Translations under genes and position numbers: made by a program
Source: Microbulbifer variabilis ATCC 700307
GTDB lineage: Bacteria > Pseudomonadota > Gammaproteobacteria > Pseudomonadales > Cellvibrionaceae
Assembly: GCF_000380565.1 (NCBI RefSeq)
Contig: NZ_AQYJ01000022.1
Span: 1-64,000 of the forward strand
Direction of reading: 5' to 3'
Length of the DNA: 64,000 bases
Notes under the pieces: model-generated
The model's input: the letters and a program-made list of their open reading frames with translations, nothing else
The model's database searches: none
Told to the model about the DNA's origin: nothing
In this document: piece after piece, positions 53,499-61,978 of the stretch
How positions within the stretch are numbered: position 1 is the first letter of the stretch
Layout: each line of letters begins with the position of its first letter

Positions 53499-54503
53499 CT
53501 AGCGAAAATCGTTTAGTCCTACAAAAGTGCCACCATTGCGATAGGTGAGTTCACGCATAAGGGCTGCAAATCGCAGGCCAGTGGTTTGCAAATGGGGAGG
53601 GCGGGAAAACTGGATGGGAAATCCCACAGCATGAATGCGGATATTGCGCTTTCCTTCTCCATGCTTTGCGTTCACCCGATCGACCGCTAGCATCACATTA
53701 CGGATAGATTTACCAGTAAATTCATCGCCCAGGACATAGATACTGATTTTCTTGTCGGGATCGTAAAAGCTACGAACTGCTTTTTGTATACCTTCCACCG
53801 GACTGGAGTTGCTAAAGGGGTTCCAGGTTTTTAAACGATTAAGAATAGCCTGGCGACGCCCGGGTGTATCGGGAATCCACTTGTTGCGGTAATTGAAAAA
53901 CATGTAATCGCCCATGTCATTCATCACCTGAATGCCCTTAACATTGGGATAGAGATCCAGAGTATTAACCATTTCTGCCATCATGCGGTCCCAGCCGTAA
54001 TTGAACATACTTCCGGAGGTATCGATGATGAAGAGAATGTATTCGCTGTCTACAGGAATACCGCCAATAACATTGTTTTTACGTTGATAGTTTTCACCCA
54101 GTAAGCGACGCATTTCTTCAGTCAGTGTCTGTAATGCGACGGTAAGTTCCCCTTTTAATTTCCCCTCTTCACTTTGCCCTTCGGTTTTACTGGCATAGAC
54201 GGCCTGCAGAGCTACTAACTCTCCACGAAGATTGGCAATTCGCTTGTGTTCAATATCAATTTGTTCTCGTTTAGCATTGAGGTCTCGATTGAGGACTGTG
54301 GTCTCCCCACGGATTTCTGCCAACTGCTGTTGCAGTTCCATTACCTGGGCTTCCAGGTCGACTTCTGCCTCCTCTAGAACTATGGGTTCGGCAGTTTTAG
54401 CGATCATCAAGAGCAAGACAATGGCTCCGAAACCACAGCAGATTACGTCGAGAAAGGAAATACTGAACTCTTCTTGGCGTCTTTTCTTTCGTGAAACTGT
54501 CAT
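53499..54503 (-). CDS. Membrane-anchored coiled-coil vWA protein with ExbD-like N-terminus (2)
   Basis: About 334 aa. The N-terminus EFSISFLDVICCGFGAIVLLL is a transmembrane segment with Asp at the position of the ExbD/TolR/MotB proton-relay Asp (compare LTPMLDVVFIML in the ExbD at 42675). A charged coiled coil spans about 35-125, then a von Willebrand A domain begins with the MIDAS motif FIIDTSGSM near 150, followed by YVLGDEFTGKS. The ATG at 54503 overlaps the stop of the other vWA gene (ATGA). I infer that the vWA domain sits in the periplasm and that the helix pairs with the channel encoded at 56925. Confidence 0.88.
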   Translation of the reverse strand: MTVSRKKRRQEEFSISFLDVICCGFGAIVLLLMIAKTAEPIVLEEAEVDLEAQVMELQQQLAEIRGETTVLNRDLNAKREQIDIEHKRIANLRGELVALQAVYASKTEGQSEEGKLKGELTVALQTLTEEMRRLLGENYQRKNNVIGGIPVDSEYILFIIDTSGSMFNYGWDRMMAEMVNTLDLYPNVKGIQVMNDMGDYMFFNYRNKWIPDTPGRRQAILNRLKTWNPFSNSSPVEGIQKAVRSFYDPDKKISIYVLGDEFTGKSIRNVMLAVDRVNAKHGEGKRNIRIHAVGFPIQFSRPPHLQTTGLRFAALMRELTYRNGGTFVGLNDFR

Positions 54504-55582
54504 GGCCAGTCCCTCGATGGTGCGAGAAAAGAGCCTTGGGTTTCCATTGCCAACTTCCAAAACTCGCTGGCAGCAAATGGGTCGCCTTCCATAGGAGTCA
54601 GGATAATATTCACGGGGACATTTTTAGGAAGTACCTTGACGGCGCGCTTGAACAGGTTGCGCCTTTCTCTACCAGAAATTGTGGAGCCCCTGGGCGATTT
54701 AATTCCCTGGGTAGGTAGCCCATCTGTGATGAGAATAATGTTATCCGGTAGTGGAGTCATAGCATGAATGGCGTTGAACACCCTTTCCAGGCTGGTACCG
54801 TTTTCAGGTACTATTTCATTCAGTCCTTTAATTGCCTGGTCCAACTGGTCGCGATCATCCACATTGAGCCAGCGATCTTCCGTACCGGCAATGGCGGCGC
54901 GAAAAGAGGTATTAAAAGTATAGATCTGGTACTGGCTGTCTGGAGGCAGCTGTGCGGTTAACCAAGAGACTGTGTTGATAGCCCTACGCCACTTTTCAGT
55001 TTGTCGTTTCACTCGTGACGACATATTTCGAGCGCGTATGATTTTGATCAGTTCATCGCCGAGCATAGAAGCGGAAGAGTCCAGCAGGACCAGGATTCTG
55101 TTGCCTCCCAGGCGTAGCCCGGTCAGGTATTGGCGATCACCATCACCGGTATATTTGCGCACATTGTTGCCTAACTTCTTATTTTCCTCCTCGAGATTTT
55201 TCTTGGCCTGTTCCAGCTTTTTAAGCTTATCCTGAAGCCTTTTAATATCCTCTTGTTCGTCAATGCTGTCGATTTCAGCGATATTACCTTTTACCTCTTC
55301 AATTTGATCCAGTATACGGCGGGCGAGCCCTTGGGCCTCAGCCAACTCATCGCTGACGATATCTAAGGTATTACGTGCCTGGACCAAGTGCTCTTGACCG
55401 AATTCAACCTCTTCTTGGAGCAGGTTTACTTCGGCGCTCAAGTCTTCTGTTTCCACCTCTATTTCGTGGTCTGAGCCGTGTTTGATGATTAAAAAAATCA
55501 GTGCCACGGCGCCGAAGCCACAAGACATGATGTCTAGGAAGGATAAACTGAAGGTGGAAAAACGACGCTGCTTACGTCTCAT
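54500..55582 (-). CDS. Membrane-anchored coiled-coil vWA protein with ExbD-like N-terminus (1)
   Basis: 360 aa, paralogue of the next gene. N-terminus FSLSFLDIMSCGFGAVALIF holds the same Asp-bearing transmembrane signature. A very long acidic coiled coil covers about 40-145 (VETEDLSAEVNLLQEEVEF; LKKLEQAKKNLEEENKKL). The vWA domain starts with the MIDAS motif LVLLDSSASM near 165 (DxSxS) and later has ILITDGLPTQGIKSP. Its start overlaps the actin-like gene by 11 bp, so the three genes are translationally linked. Two different ExbD-like partners imply a heteromeric stator-type complex. Confidence 0.88.
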   Translation of the reverse strand: MRRKQRRFSTFSLSFLDIMSCGFGAVALIFLIIKHGSDHEIEVETEDLSAEVNLLQEEVEFGQEHLVQARNTLDIVSDELAEAQGLARRILDQIEEVKGNIAEIDSIDEQEDIKRLQDKLKKLEQAKKNLEEENKKLGNNVRKYTGDGDRQYLTGLRLGGNRILVLLDSSASMLGDELIKIIRARNMSSRVKRQTEKWRRAINTVSWLTAQLPPDSQYQIYTFNTSFRAAIAGTEDRWLNVDDRDQLDQAIKGLNEIVPENGTSLERVFNAIHAMTPLPDNIILITDGLPTQGIKSPRGSTISGRERRNLFKRAVKVLPKNVPVNIILTPMEGDPFAASEFWKLAMETQGSFLAPSRDWP

Positions 55583-56876
55583 GGCGTTCCACGCTAATTG
55601 CCGTTATCACATCCGGTTGATTGGCAATACCAATTTGGTCTCCTGCATTTAGATTGACCGGAGCAGACACCTCCTCGCCATTCAGCATTAGACGGGTTCC
55701 CGCATCCACACGTAGAGCCAGGCGACCTGCGTGATTAGTGACTGTTGCTGCAGGGTGTTTTGGGGGAGTGGGAGTTATTTGAAACTTATCTTCATGCCAA
55801 AAAACAAAGAGTGGCTGATGCGCAGCTAGGGCACGATGGCCGAACAGGAGATGCGTTGCCGCTGCTTCAGATGGCGCTTCGAGGCGTATGGTAATTTCGC
55901 TCTCCGGTGTTGCGCTGATACTGTTTATCAAGCGCAGAGCCGAGTCCTGGCTTCGCAGTTCCTGCCAACGATTATTGATGGATTGCGCGATACTGTCTCT
56001 GGAGAGAAGGTACATGTGCTGTGCCAGCTGAACACCTCCGGGAATCTCCGCCCAGCGGTGAGATATAAAGCTGACACTGTTATTCTCTGAGAGGTTTTCA
56101 ATCATCGCCCGTACGCGGGAGAGTATAGGCGCAGTGGCATCCTGTAGCTGACGCAGAGTGATTTTTGCGGTGCGATCATCCAGCTCTGCCAGAACTTCTC
56201 CCTGGCGCATGGCGCGACTTACCCACTGTGGCATCAGGTCGTATAGCTGCTGTTCAGACTCTGCGGAGTGGAGTGGGTCAAAGCGACACTGCATGACAAA
56301 AGCGTCGGTAAAAACCCGTGCCCAAGCCTCCTGGAAATGATACTGTCCAGCATCGGCTACTGTTTCAGCGGACTTGACGACAGCCTCTTGATCAACATTG
56401 ATACGGGAGACCAGGGTTTGGTGTAGTTGTAGTTCTACATGCAATTGCAATCCGGAAGGAGCAATATGGCCAATATTTGCAGTGGCAGAGTCAATAAGGC
56501 CCACAACATTTATACTGCTTTCTTTGATAATACCCAGCAACAAGGCCAGCTGCTCTCGAGTGAAGTTTCCTGGCACTGCGAGTACAAGTTCCTCTGGAAG
56601 ATCGCAATGCTCAGAAATTTCTTGTAAATGGCAGTAGGCCAAATCGGCATGATGACGACAGCTCTGGTTTTCAGATTTCAGTGATTCCAGGCTGAGCCTG
56701 CGCCAGAACTGATTATTAACTTGGGTTGGGTGGTTGCGTGCACGCATTTGTGCTGCAGTACCTATATGGATCTGTCGGGGTTCAATTACCGCTATACCAG
56801 GGCTTTCTAGAACTTCCGTAGTTCCAATAAAAACCCTTAGACCATAATCATTGATTTCAAGGATACCTTGTCCCAT
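55572..56876 (-). CDS. Degenerate actin/Hsp70-fold protein with FHA-like C-terminal domain
   Basis: 434 aa, cytosolic (no signal, no membrane segment). LVLAVPGNFTREQLALLLGI followed by SINVVGLIDSATANIGHI (about residues 93-140) matches the Hsp70/actin-superfamily pattern ITVPA-F ... NEPTAAALAYG. The Gly-rich phosphate loops are not conserved (LEINDYGLRVF where DLGTT is usual), so ATP hydrolysis is doubtful. The last 75 residues (LALRVDAGTRLMLNGEEVSA, VNLNAGDQIGIAN) look like an FHA-type beta sandwich. I infer a cytosolic scaffold or regulator of the channel complex. GAGGAAG is 4-5 nt before the ATG. Confidence 0.72.
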   Translation of the reverse strand: MGQGILEINDYGLRVFIGTTEVLESPGIAVIEPRQIHIGTAAQMRARNHPTQVNNQFWRRLSLESLKSENQSCRHHADLAYCHLQEISEHCDLPEELVLAVPGNFTREQLALLLGIIKESSINVVGLIDSATANIGHIAPSGLQLHVELQLHQTLVSRINVDQEAVVKSAETVADAGQYHFQEAWARVFTDAFVMQCRFDPLHSAESEQQLYDLMPQWVSRAMRQGEVLAELDDRTAKITLRQLQDATAPILSRVRAMIENLSENNSVSFISHRWAEIPGGVQLAQHMYLLSRDSIAQSINNRWQELRSQDSALRLINSISATPESEITIRLEAPSEAAATHLLFGHRALAAHQPLFVFWHEDKFQITPTPPKHPAATVTNHAGRLALRVDAGTRLMLNGEEVSAPVNLNAGDQIGIANQPDVITAISVERHET

Positions 56877-56924
56877 GGGGGCTTCCTCGCGGCCAATAAC
56901 CGATATGTTGACAACCTGTGTCGG

Positions 56925-57719
56925 TTAACTAATTTTCAGGAATCGCAAAAGACGGTTGTCACAGTAGTTCTGCGTATCGAGTACCAGCCTCTCTTGCATC
57001 AATTGCAACTGGTGCGTAAAAAACATAATGACAATACTGATTACCAGAGCGATAAAAGTTGAATTGAAGGCGACACCGAGGCTCACGGTCACCCCGGCAA
57101 TATCACCCTCCACAGCTTTGTGCGCTTGTGCTAGAGCTTCACCGATGCCACGCACCGTACCAATAAAACCAATAGAGGGGATTGCCCAGGTGATATAGCG
57201 AACCATTGCCAGCTCTGAGTCAAGGCGGTCTCCCTCGGTTTCACAAACCTCTTTTATAGAGTTGGAAACTGCAGCCACATTACGGGTTGAACCAAATCGC
57301 TGCAGGGCGGTGAGAATAGCTCTGGGTACCAGATAACTACGCTCCTCCTCAGGGAGTGCCTGAATCGGTCGAGACAGGTCGCGAGTATCTTCTGGTAAAA
57401 TAGGCGTGCCTTCACTGACATTGAGAAGTGCTCTGTTGAGCAGCTTCCGTTCTCGCATACTTCGCTGGGCTTTCAAACCCATTATTGCCATGGCCCAGAG
57501 CATTAGTACAAAACAGGCCTCCTGCTCATAGTCTCGCATCACAATATAGATGGAGCGCTGTTGCACGTAGGTTTCTCCCGCCGCCTCACGAGCCAGCTGC
57601 TCCTCAATTAATGCATCAGCGTTTGGACGGATAATGGCTACATAAATGGCATGTACCAGGATAACTGAGCCCAACAGCGCAAATATCTGGAAAATGAAAT
57701 CTGATGATTTGAATTTCAT
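56925..57719 (-). CDS. MotA/TolQ/ExbB-family ion channel subunit
   Basis: 264 aa with transmembrane segments near 10-30, 68-86, 170-195 and 210-235. The core MotA/ExbB helices are clear: YITWAIPSIGFIGTVRGIGE near 173 (the Pro/Gly-rich pore helix) and GVTVSLGVAFNSTFIALVIS near 205, with the Thr that shapes the ion path. A cytosolic loop of about 70 residues precedes them. This is the energising channel of the cluster and its partners should be the two vWA proteins carrying the ExbD-like Asp helix. AAGAGCACC upstream of the ATG. Confidence 0.92.
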   Translation of the reverse strand: MKFKSSDFIFQIFALLGSVILVHAIYVAIIRPNADALIEEQLAREAAGETYVQQRSIYIVMRDYEQEACFVLMLWAMAIMGLKAQRSMRERKLLNRALLNVSEGTPILPEDTRDLSRPIQALPEEERSYLVPRAILTALQRFGSTRNVAAVSNSIKEVCETEGDRLDSELAMVRYITWAIPSIGFIGTVRGIGEALAQAHKAVEGDIAGVTVSLGVAFNSTFIALVISIVIMFFTHQLQLMQERLVLDTQNYCDNRLLRFLKIS

Positions 57720-57743
57720 GATGGTGCTCTTGGCAACTTTTCT

Positions 57744-57956
57744 CTATATATCTACTGGATAGGAAACGGATAGATCCTCAGAAATTTCTTCGGAAGCTTT
57801 GTAATCATCGGAACTGCTTTTACTACTTTTTGACTTCTTTTCATCCGATTTTTTTTGCGCGACCTGAGTGAGGGTCTCCCCTTCTTTTTCCTGCTTTTCC
57901 TGTGCAATTAAAAAGGAAGGTAACAGGAGGATGAAAATAAAAATAAATTTAGGCAT
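57744..57956 (-). CDS. Small exported charged protein
   Basis: 70 aa. A clean signal peptide (MPKFIFIFILLLPSFLIA) is followed by about 50 residues that are nearly all Lys, Glu, Ser and Asp (QKKSDEKKSKSSKSSSDDY), so the mature part is probably disordered. GGAGAG is 3 nt before the ATG; gaps of 9 and 24 bp to its neighbours show it belongs to the operon. Too short for a family call; may be a linker or regulator in the periplasm. Confidence 0.75.
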   Translation of the reverse strand: MPKFIFIFILLLPSFLIAQEKQEKEGETLTQVAQKKSDEKKSKSSKSSSDDYKASEEISEDLSVSYPVDI

Positions 57957-57965
57957 AGCTCTCTC

Positions 57966-60056
57966 CTATTTGACCCAGCGCGCCACTCTGAAGCCGATAT
58001 CGTTTCTTGGGGCCTCTCCATAGTCGCGATAAGACAAACGCAACTCCGTCAGCCCTGAGTGACGCCAGCTGGAGCCACGAATAACATGGTAGTCACCATC
58101 CTGTGGGCCCACTGGATTTTCCTCCTGGCGGGATGAAAGACCTGTGCCAATGGTATAGAGATCGTGTATCCATTCAGATACATTGCCTCCAAGGTCATAA
58201 ATTCCCAACGGGTTTGGGTTATAGCTGGCTACAGGTGCAGTCGCTGCATAGCGATCACTATAGGTGCGCAGTACAGTGGGAATTAGTTTGGCAGCATGAC
58301 TGTCGGCATAATTACCTGAGTTATTACCAATGGGCAGGTCATTCCCCCAAGGATATTTGCGCATAACACCGCGGTCGTAACGGGCTAGCCATGCCCATTC
58401 AGCTTCAGTTGGTAAACGATATCCATTTGCGGCGGAATCAAAGCCGACAACCCGACCGCGTTCTGTCAGGTATACAGGAGTCAGCCCATCCCGTTGGCTG
58501 AGCCAATTGCAAAAGAGAACAGCATCGGCCCAACTGACATTGACTACGGGAAGGTTGTCGTTATCTAAGCTCACACCGTTTACATGGCTTGAGGTATGTG
58601 AGGGTTTAAATCTTCGGTATTCCCGGTTGGTGACCTCTGTGGTGCCTATATAAAAGGGGCGGTTTAGAGCGACCTGCCGCATAACTTCATTTGCGCGACG
58701 CCCTTGCTCGCGTCGGGATGAGCCCATAGTGAATACAGCGTTGGGGCGCATTAATTTCATGGTGCCGCCTGCGCCATGGCGAAGCTCTGGTGGAACTTGT
58801 TGCCAGCGAGCCTGCTCCTTGGTTAATAAAACTGCACGCACAGTTTGCTCCAGTCTGGCACTGGGAATCACGCGGGTATCAAATGTTTCATAGCCTCGCT
58901 TGCGCACTTCAATACGGTGAGTTCTTGCGGGTAGGTTGAAAGTCTGTCCGGAATTCCCCGCAAATTGCCCATCAATATAGACTTCTGCATCTGGTGGCAC
59001 ACTGGAGACACGAACCCTGCCATACACTGCATTCAGGTTAATATTCAAGTCGCGCTGCATACCTGCAGCGAGGTCGATGGTGTGTTCTACGGAGGCATAA
59101 CCGTCCTTAAAAAAACGCAGGCGATGGATTTCCCCTGATGTGAGCTCGAGCTCCAGTGGGGTATGACCTCGAAACTCCCCATCCACGGTTACACTCGCGC
59201 CCTCAGGAGTGGTAACGACACGCAATAGCCCGTCAGCTGGCCCGAGGGTTACTGTGGCTAGTGCCTGGTCTACTCCAGCGGTAACAGCGACAGGGATATC
59301 AACCGTCTTATGCTCGGCAAGGGAGATAGAGATAACTCTATCTCCCTGGATTAACTCTGCGTTAAGTGGCGTAGTTCCAAGTACCTTGCCGCCCACGGTT
59401 ACTGTAGCGCCTTGCGGATTGCTGTTGATTCGGATACTGGCCCAGGCTGGACGTAGTTTGGCTTCAAGGCGGTAGGTTTTATCGAGCCCCTCGATATTAA
59501 CCTCGCGGGTAAAAGGCAGATAGCGGTCAGATAAAACTGTTATCCGCATGGACCCCGTAGAGACATTTTTCACCAGACCATTTTCATTTGGAACTTCACG
59601 ACCATTCATCAGAACTTTTACAGGTACTGGGGGATCCGTTTCGATTTGTAGATGGCCCGGAAGTTTTTCAAGGGTAACCGAGTGGCGACTATGGCCTTCC
59701 CGGCTGACTTCTACTTCGCCACTTTTGGCTAGATAGCCCTCAGCTTTAATTGTGTAGCTGTAGTTTCCAGGTAATACGAGGTGGCCATTGCCGAGGGGAA
59801 TTGCAAAGCCACTGATACTGATTTTTGCATGGACGGGCTGTGTATCGAAAATTAGGGAGCGGGCGATAACTAAATAATATAGCGCCAACGCGCTTAAGAG
59901 TAAGCAGGCCGCAACAATCAAGGCGCGCTTGGAGAAAAATAACCGAGCACGAGTGGATTTTGGCTGTACTGGAGTGAAACCAATTGGTTCGATGAGGGGG
60001 GATTCATCGATTGCGGGTTTCTCATCCTGGACAGGTACTGCCTCTTTCACTGTCAT
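57966..60056 (-). CDS. Membrane protein with PEGA repeats and a Cys-less SUMF/FGE-like domain
   Basis: 696 aa. Short cytosolic N-terminus, one transmembrane helix near 45-68, then about five tandem PEGA-type repeats (for example INSNPQGATVTVGGKVLGTT, TTPEGASVTVDGEFRGHTPL, SSVPPDAEVYIDGQFAG), and a C-terminal formylglycine-generating-enzyme-like domain from about 430: VFTMGSSRREQGRRANEV, YIGTTEVTNREYRRF, YRLPTEAEWAWLARY, YDLGGNVSEW, VIRGSSWRH, NDIGFRVAR. The catalytic Cys pair of true FGE is absent (TELRLSYRD at that site), so a binding or structural role is more likely. Periplasmic part of the machine. Confidence 0.9.
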   Translation of the reverse strand: MTVKEAVPVQDEKPAIDESPLIEPIGFTPVQPKSTRARLFFSKRALIVAACLLLSALALYYLVIARSLIFDTQPVHAKISISGFAIPLGNGHLVLPGNYSYTIKAEGYLAKSGEVEVSREGHSRHSVTLEKLPGHLQIETDPPVPVKVLMNGREVPNENGLVKNVSTGSMRITVLSDRYLPFTREVNIEGLDKTYRLEAKLRPAWASIRINSNPQGATVTVGGKVLGTTPLNAELIQGDRVISISLAEHKTVDIPVAVTAGVDQALATVTLGPADGLLRVVTTPEGASVTVDGEFRGHTPLELELTSGEIHRLRFFKDGYASVEHTIDLAAGMQRDLNINLNAVYGRVRVSSVPPDAEVYIDGQFAGNSGQTFNLPARTHRIEVRKRGYETFDTRVIPSARLEQTVRAVLLTKEQARWQQVPPELRHGAGGTMKLMRPNAVFTMGSSRREQGRRANEVMRQVALNRPFYIGTTEVTNREYRRFKPSHTSSHVNGVSLDNDNLPVVNVSWADAVLFCNWLSQRDGLTPVYLTERGRVVGFDSAANGYRLPTEAEWAWLARYDRGVMRKYPWGNDLPIGNNSGNYADSHAAKLIPTVLRTYSDRYAATAPVASYNPNPLGIYDLGGNVSEWIHDLYTIGTGLSSRQEENPVGPQDGDYHVIRGSSWRHSGLTELRLSYRDYGEAPRNDIGFRVARWVK

Positions 60057-60330
60057 TTATGCTTCCCTATTGCCACATCGTTATGGAGTTATCGCAATGA
60101 CTTCGGTGTCGCTGGATAGGCCTTGTTAGGGCCAGGTTGGCAAAACCGAAGCAGGGGTGCTGTGTGCAACAAAGCTTAGCTCGCCGATACCATGGCTATG
60201 TGGCATGGTGAGAGGTTTGTCGCGGAACTCTTCATATCCTGAATTTAAATCAGGCGCTCTAAATCAGGCACGGCCCCACTGCGAAAAGACCTGTTTTTTT
60301 GATTTTTCGAGGCAATAGAGGTTCTTGTAA
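60057..60330. other. Largest gap inside the envelope-machine cluster
   Basis: 273 bp without a gene. ACCATG-(9)-CATGGT inverted repeat near 60190-60212 and a direct repeat TAAATCAGGC twice near 60245-60270 are visible. It could hold an internal promoter that would uncouple the downstream core (PEGA-SUMF to M48) from the upstream genes. Confidence 0.5.
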
Positions 60331-61881
60331 TTAGCTGTTATTAGCGCCGTTAATTTTTTCCGCACATTGTATGACAACTTCTGTGACAGGTTTCCCTGGC
60401 TTGACGATAAACTCCCGACGCACATCCCGATAGCCGTCTCGGGTACCGATGGCTGTATAACGGCCGGGCTTTAAGGCAATTTCTCGCTGATCAAAATAGC
60501 CCAGCCTTCCCACATGATAAATCGTGACACTGGTACTACGGTCGGACTTAAAACGTACGGGCATGGGGATTAGTGCTTTAGTGAGTGCATCTTCAAGATC
60601 TTCGATCTGTTGTGCCAAACGTGGTGTTTGGCTATTGAGTTTCCGCGCATCACTGAGTACTTTTCTGGCAAAATGATTACGCTTTCCTTCGCCTAAAGTC
60701 AGAGGATCTTTAAGGAGATCCTGCATTTGATCATCCAGTTGAGCCCTGGCCGTGGCGCGGGCTTTCCCTGTCACAGCAGCCACTAAACTAGCGTCTTTTT
60801 TTACTAAGGTAGTGTAACTCTGCAGGGCTTTGTGCCAGTTTTCCTGCTTTTCCTGGTCGCGCGCGTGAGTGAGAAGTTCTTCGATCTTGGCCTGCTCGGC
60901 CCCATTTTTTGCCTGCTTAAGGCCTATACCTGGGGCCTTGGCTTCAGGCTTCAACTTACTGGCTTGGTTGAAGTGTTTCTTTGCTGAGTCAAATTTTTTA
61001 TCAGCAATAGCGGCATACCCTGCGGACATGGCATTTTTGTAGTCGCGTTCGGTGATTTCCTGTTCTACTTTTGCCAATAATTTTTTTGCAGGCTTTGTTT
61101 GTGGATCAGAAGAAAGAGATTCCTTTAAAGATTTCTTGGCAAGATCTAAGTCTGAATCCAGATAGGCACTTTTCCCTTCTGTGAATTTCCACCAAGCCAG
61201 CGGAAGCTTATCGGTGCGCTCTAATCCTCTTAATCCCCTGGGGTGCTTCTCGGAAATTATAAGGGTAAGTTTGAAAGCTTCTGTTGCAGAATCCAGATCC
61301 CCACTTTCTAGCGCTCTTTCGCCTTCAGCAAGGTGTATTTCAATACGCTCGGGTATACCGTCACGTAATACTTCTAGTGCCTGCAATGATTCCTGATATT
61401 TCTCCAAAGCGGGCATAAATTGTCGTTTGCGGTAGAGGCTGTCGGCCTTGAGGGCCAGATCTTCTGCCGCATAGAATTCTTCATATGCCCATAGCTCTAC
61501 TTTTCGCTCCTTTAATTCTTCCTTGAGGGCGAGAATATCCTGCAGAATTTTCTGGACTTCCCGGCGTTGCTGCATAATTTCGGCATCTGTATAAGGAGAT
61601 GCTTGGGCAACATTTTCCGAGATGTTATTAGTTGGGGGGGAGCTTATTTGCAGGCTACGTAACGGAGGTTTTTCCACCACCTGGGGAAGCCCCCAAAAGA
61701 CGCCAATGAGACCGCTGAGCATGGCTGCACCAATTACTATGGGTCCATAAAACCTTTCTTTTTTAGGTTTTCCCTTATTGGTGTTGGTTGCCTTGGGAGA
61801 ATGAGCCTCCTCACCGCCAAAGGTAAAATTGGCTGGCTCGATTGGTGCTATATCTTCCTTGGCATTATCGCGGTGCTGCAT
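60331..61881 (-). CDS. Membrane protein with TPR-like repeats and C-terminal PEGA-like domain
   Basis: 516 aa. Cytosolic N-terminus of about 45 residues, one transmembrane helix (FYGPIVIGAAMLSGLIGVFW), a coiled coil near 90-130, then TPR-like helical repeats from about 130 to 400 (LYRKRQFMPALEKYQESLQ, AAIADKKFDSAKKHFNQASK, ENWHKALQSYTTLVKK). The last 75 residues are a PEGA-like beta domain (REIALKPGRYTAIGTRDGY). Membrane-anchored periplasmic scaffold by inference. Shares its TM-plus-PEGA architecture with the next gene, so the two probably assemble together. Confidence 0.88.
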   Translation of the reverse strand: MQHRDNAKEDIAPIEPANFTFGGEEAHSPKATNTNKGKPKKERFYGPIVIGAAMLSGLIGVFWGLPQVVEKPPLRSLQISSPPTNNISENVAQASPYTDAEIMQQRREVQKILQDILALKEELKERKVELWAYEEFYAAEDLALKADSLYRKRQFMPALEKYQESLQALEVLRDGIPERIEIHLAEGERALESGDLDSATEAFKLTLIISEKHPRGLRGLERTDKLPLAWWKFTEGKSAYLDSDLDLAKKSLKESLSSDPQTKPAKKLLAKVEQEITERDYKNAMSAGYAAIADKKFDSAKKHFNQASKLKPEAKAPGIGLKQAKNGAEQAKIEELLTHARDQEKQENWHKALQSYTTLVKKDASLVAAVTGKARATARAQLDDQMQDLLKDPLTLGEGKRNHFARKVLSDARKLNSQTPRLAQQIEDLEDALTKALIPMPVRFKSDRSTSVTIYHVGRLGYFDQREIALKPGRYTAIGTRDGYRDVRREFIVKPGKPVTEVVIQCAEKINGANNS

Positions 61882-61978
61882 AGTATTTCCGCCTAGTTAT
61901 TCGTGGTCCCAGTGAAGATGTTGGGTGAAAAGAGTGGAAAAGCGCTTTGATTTACCTCAGTTAGTAACACTTGTGATG

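Noticed and set aside
53499-55582. Tellurite/TerY-type vWA genes or chelatase/MoxR partners
   Set aside because: No TerC/TerD and no MoxR ATPase nearby; the ExbD-like membrane helix points elsewhere.
57966-60056. Sulfatase-modifying enzyme with partner sulfatase
   Set aside because: Catalytic cysteines are missing and there is no sulfatase gene in the window.
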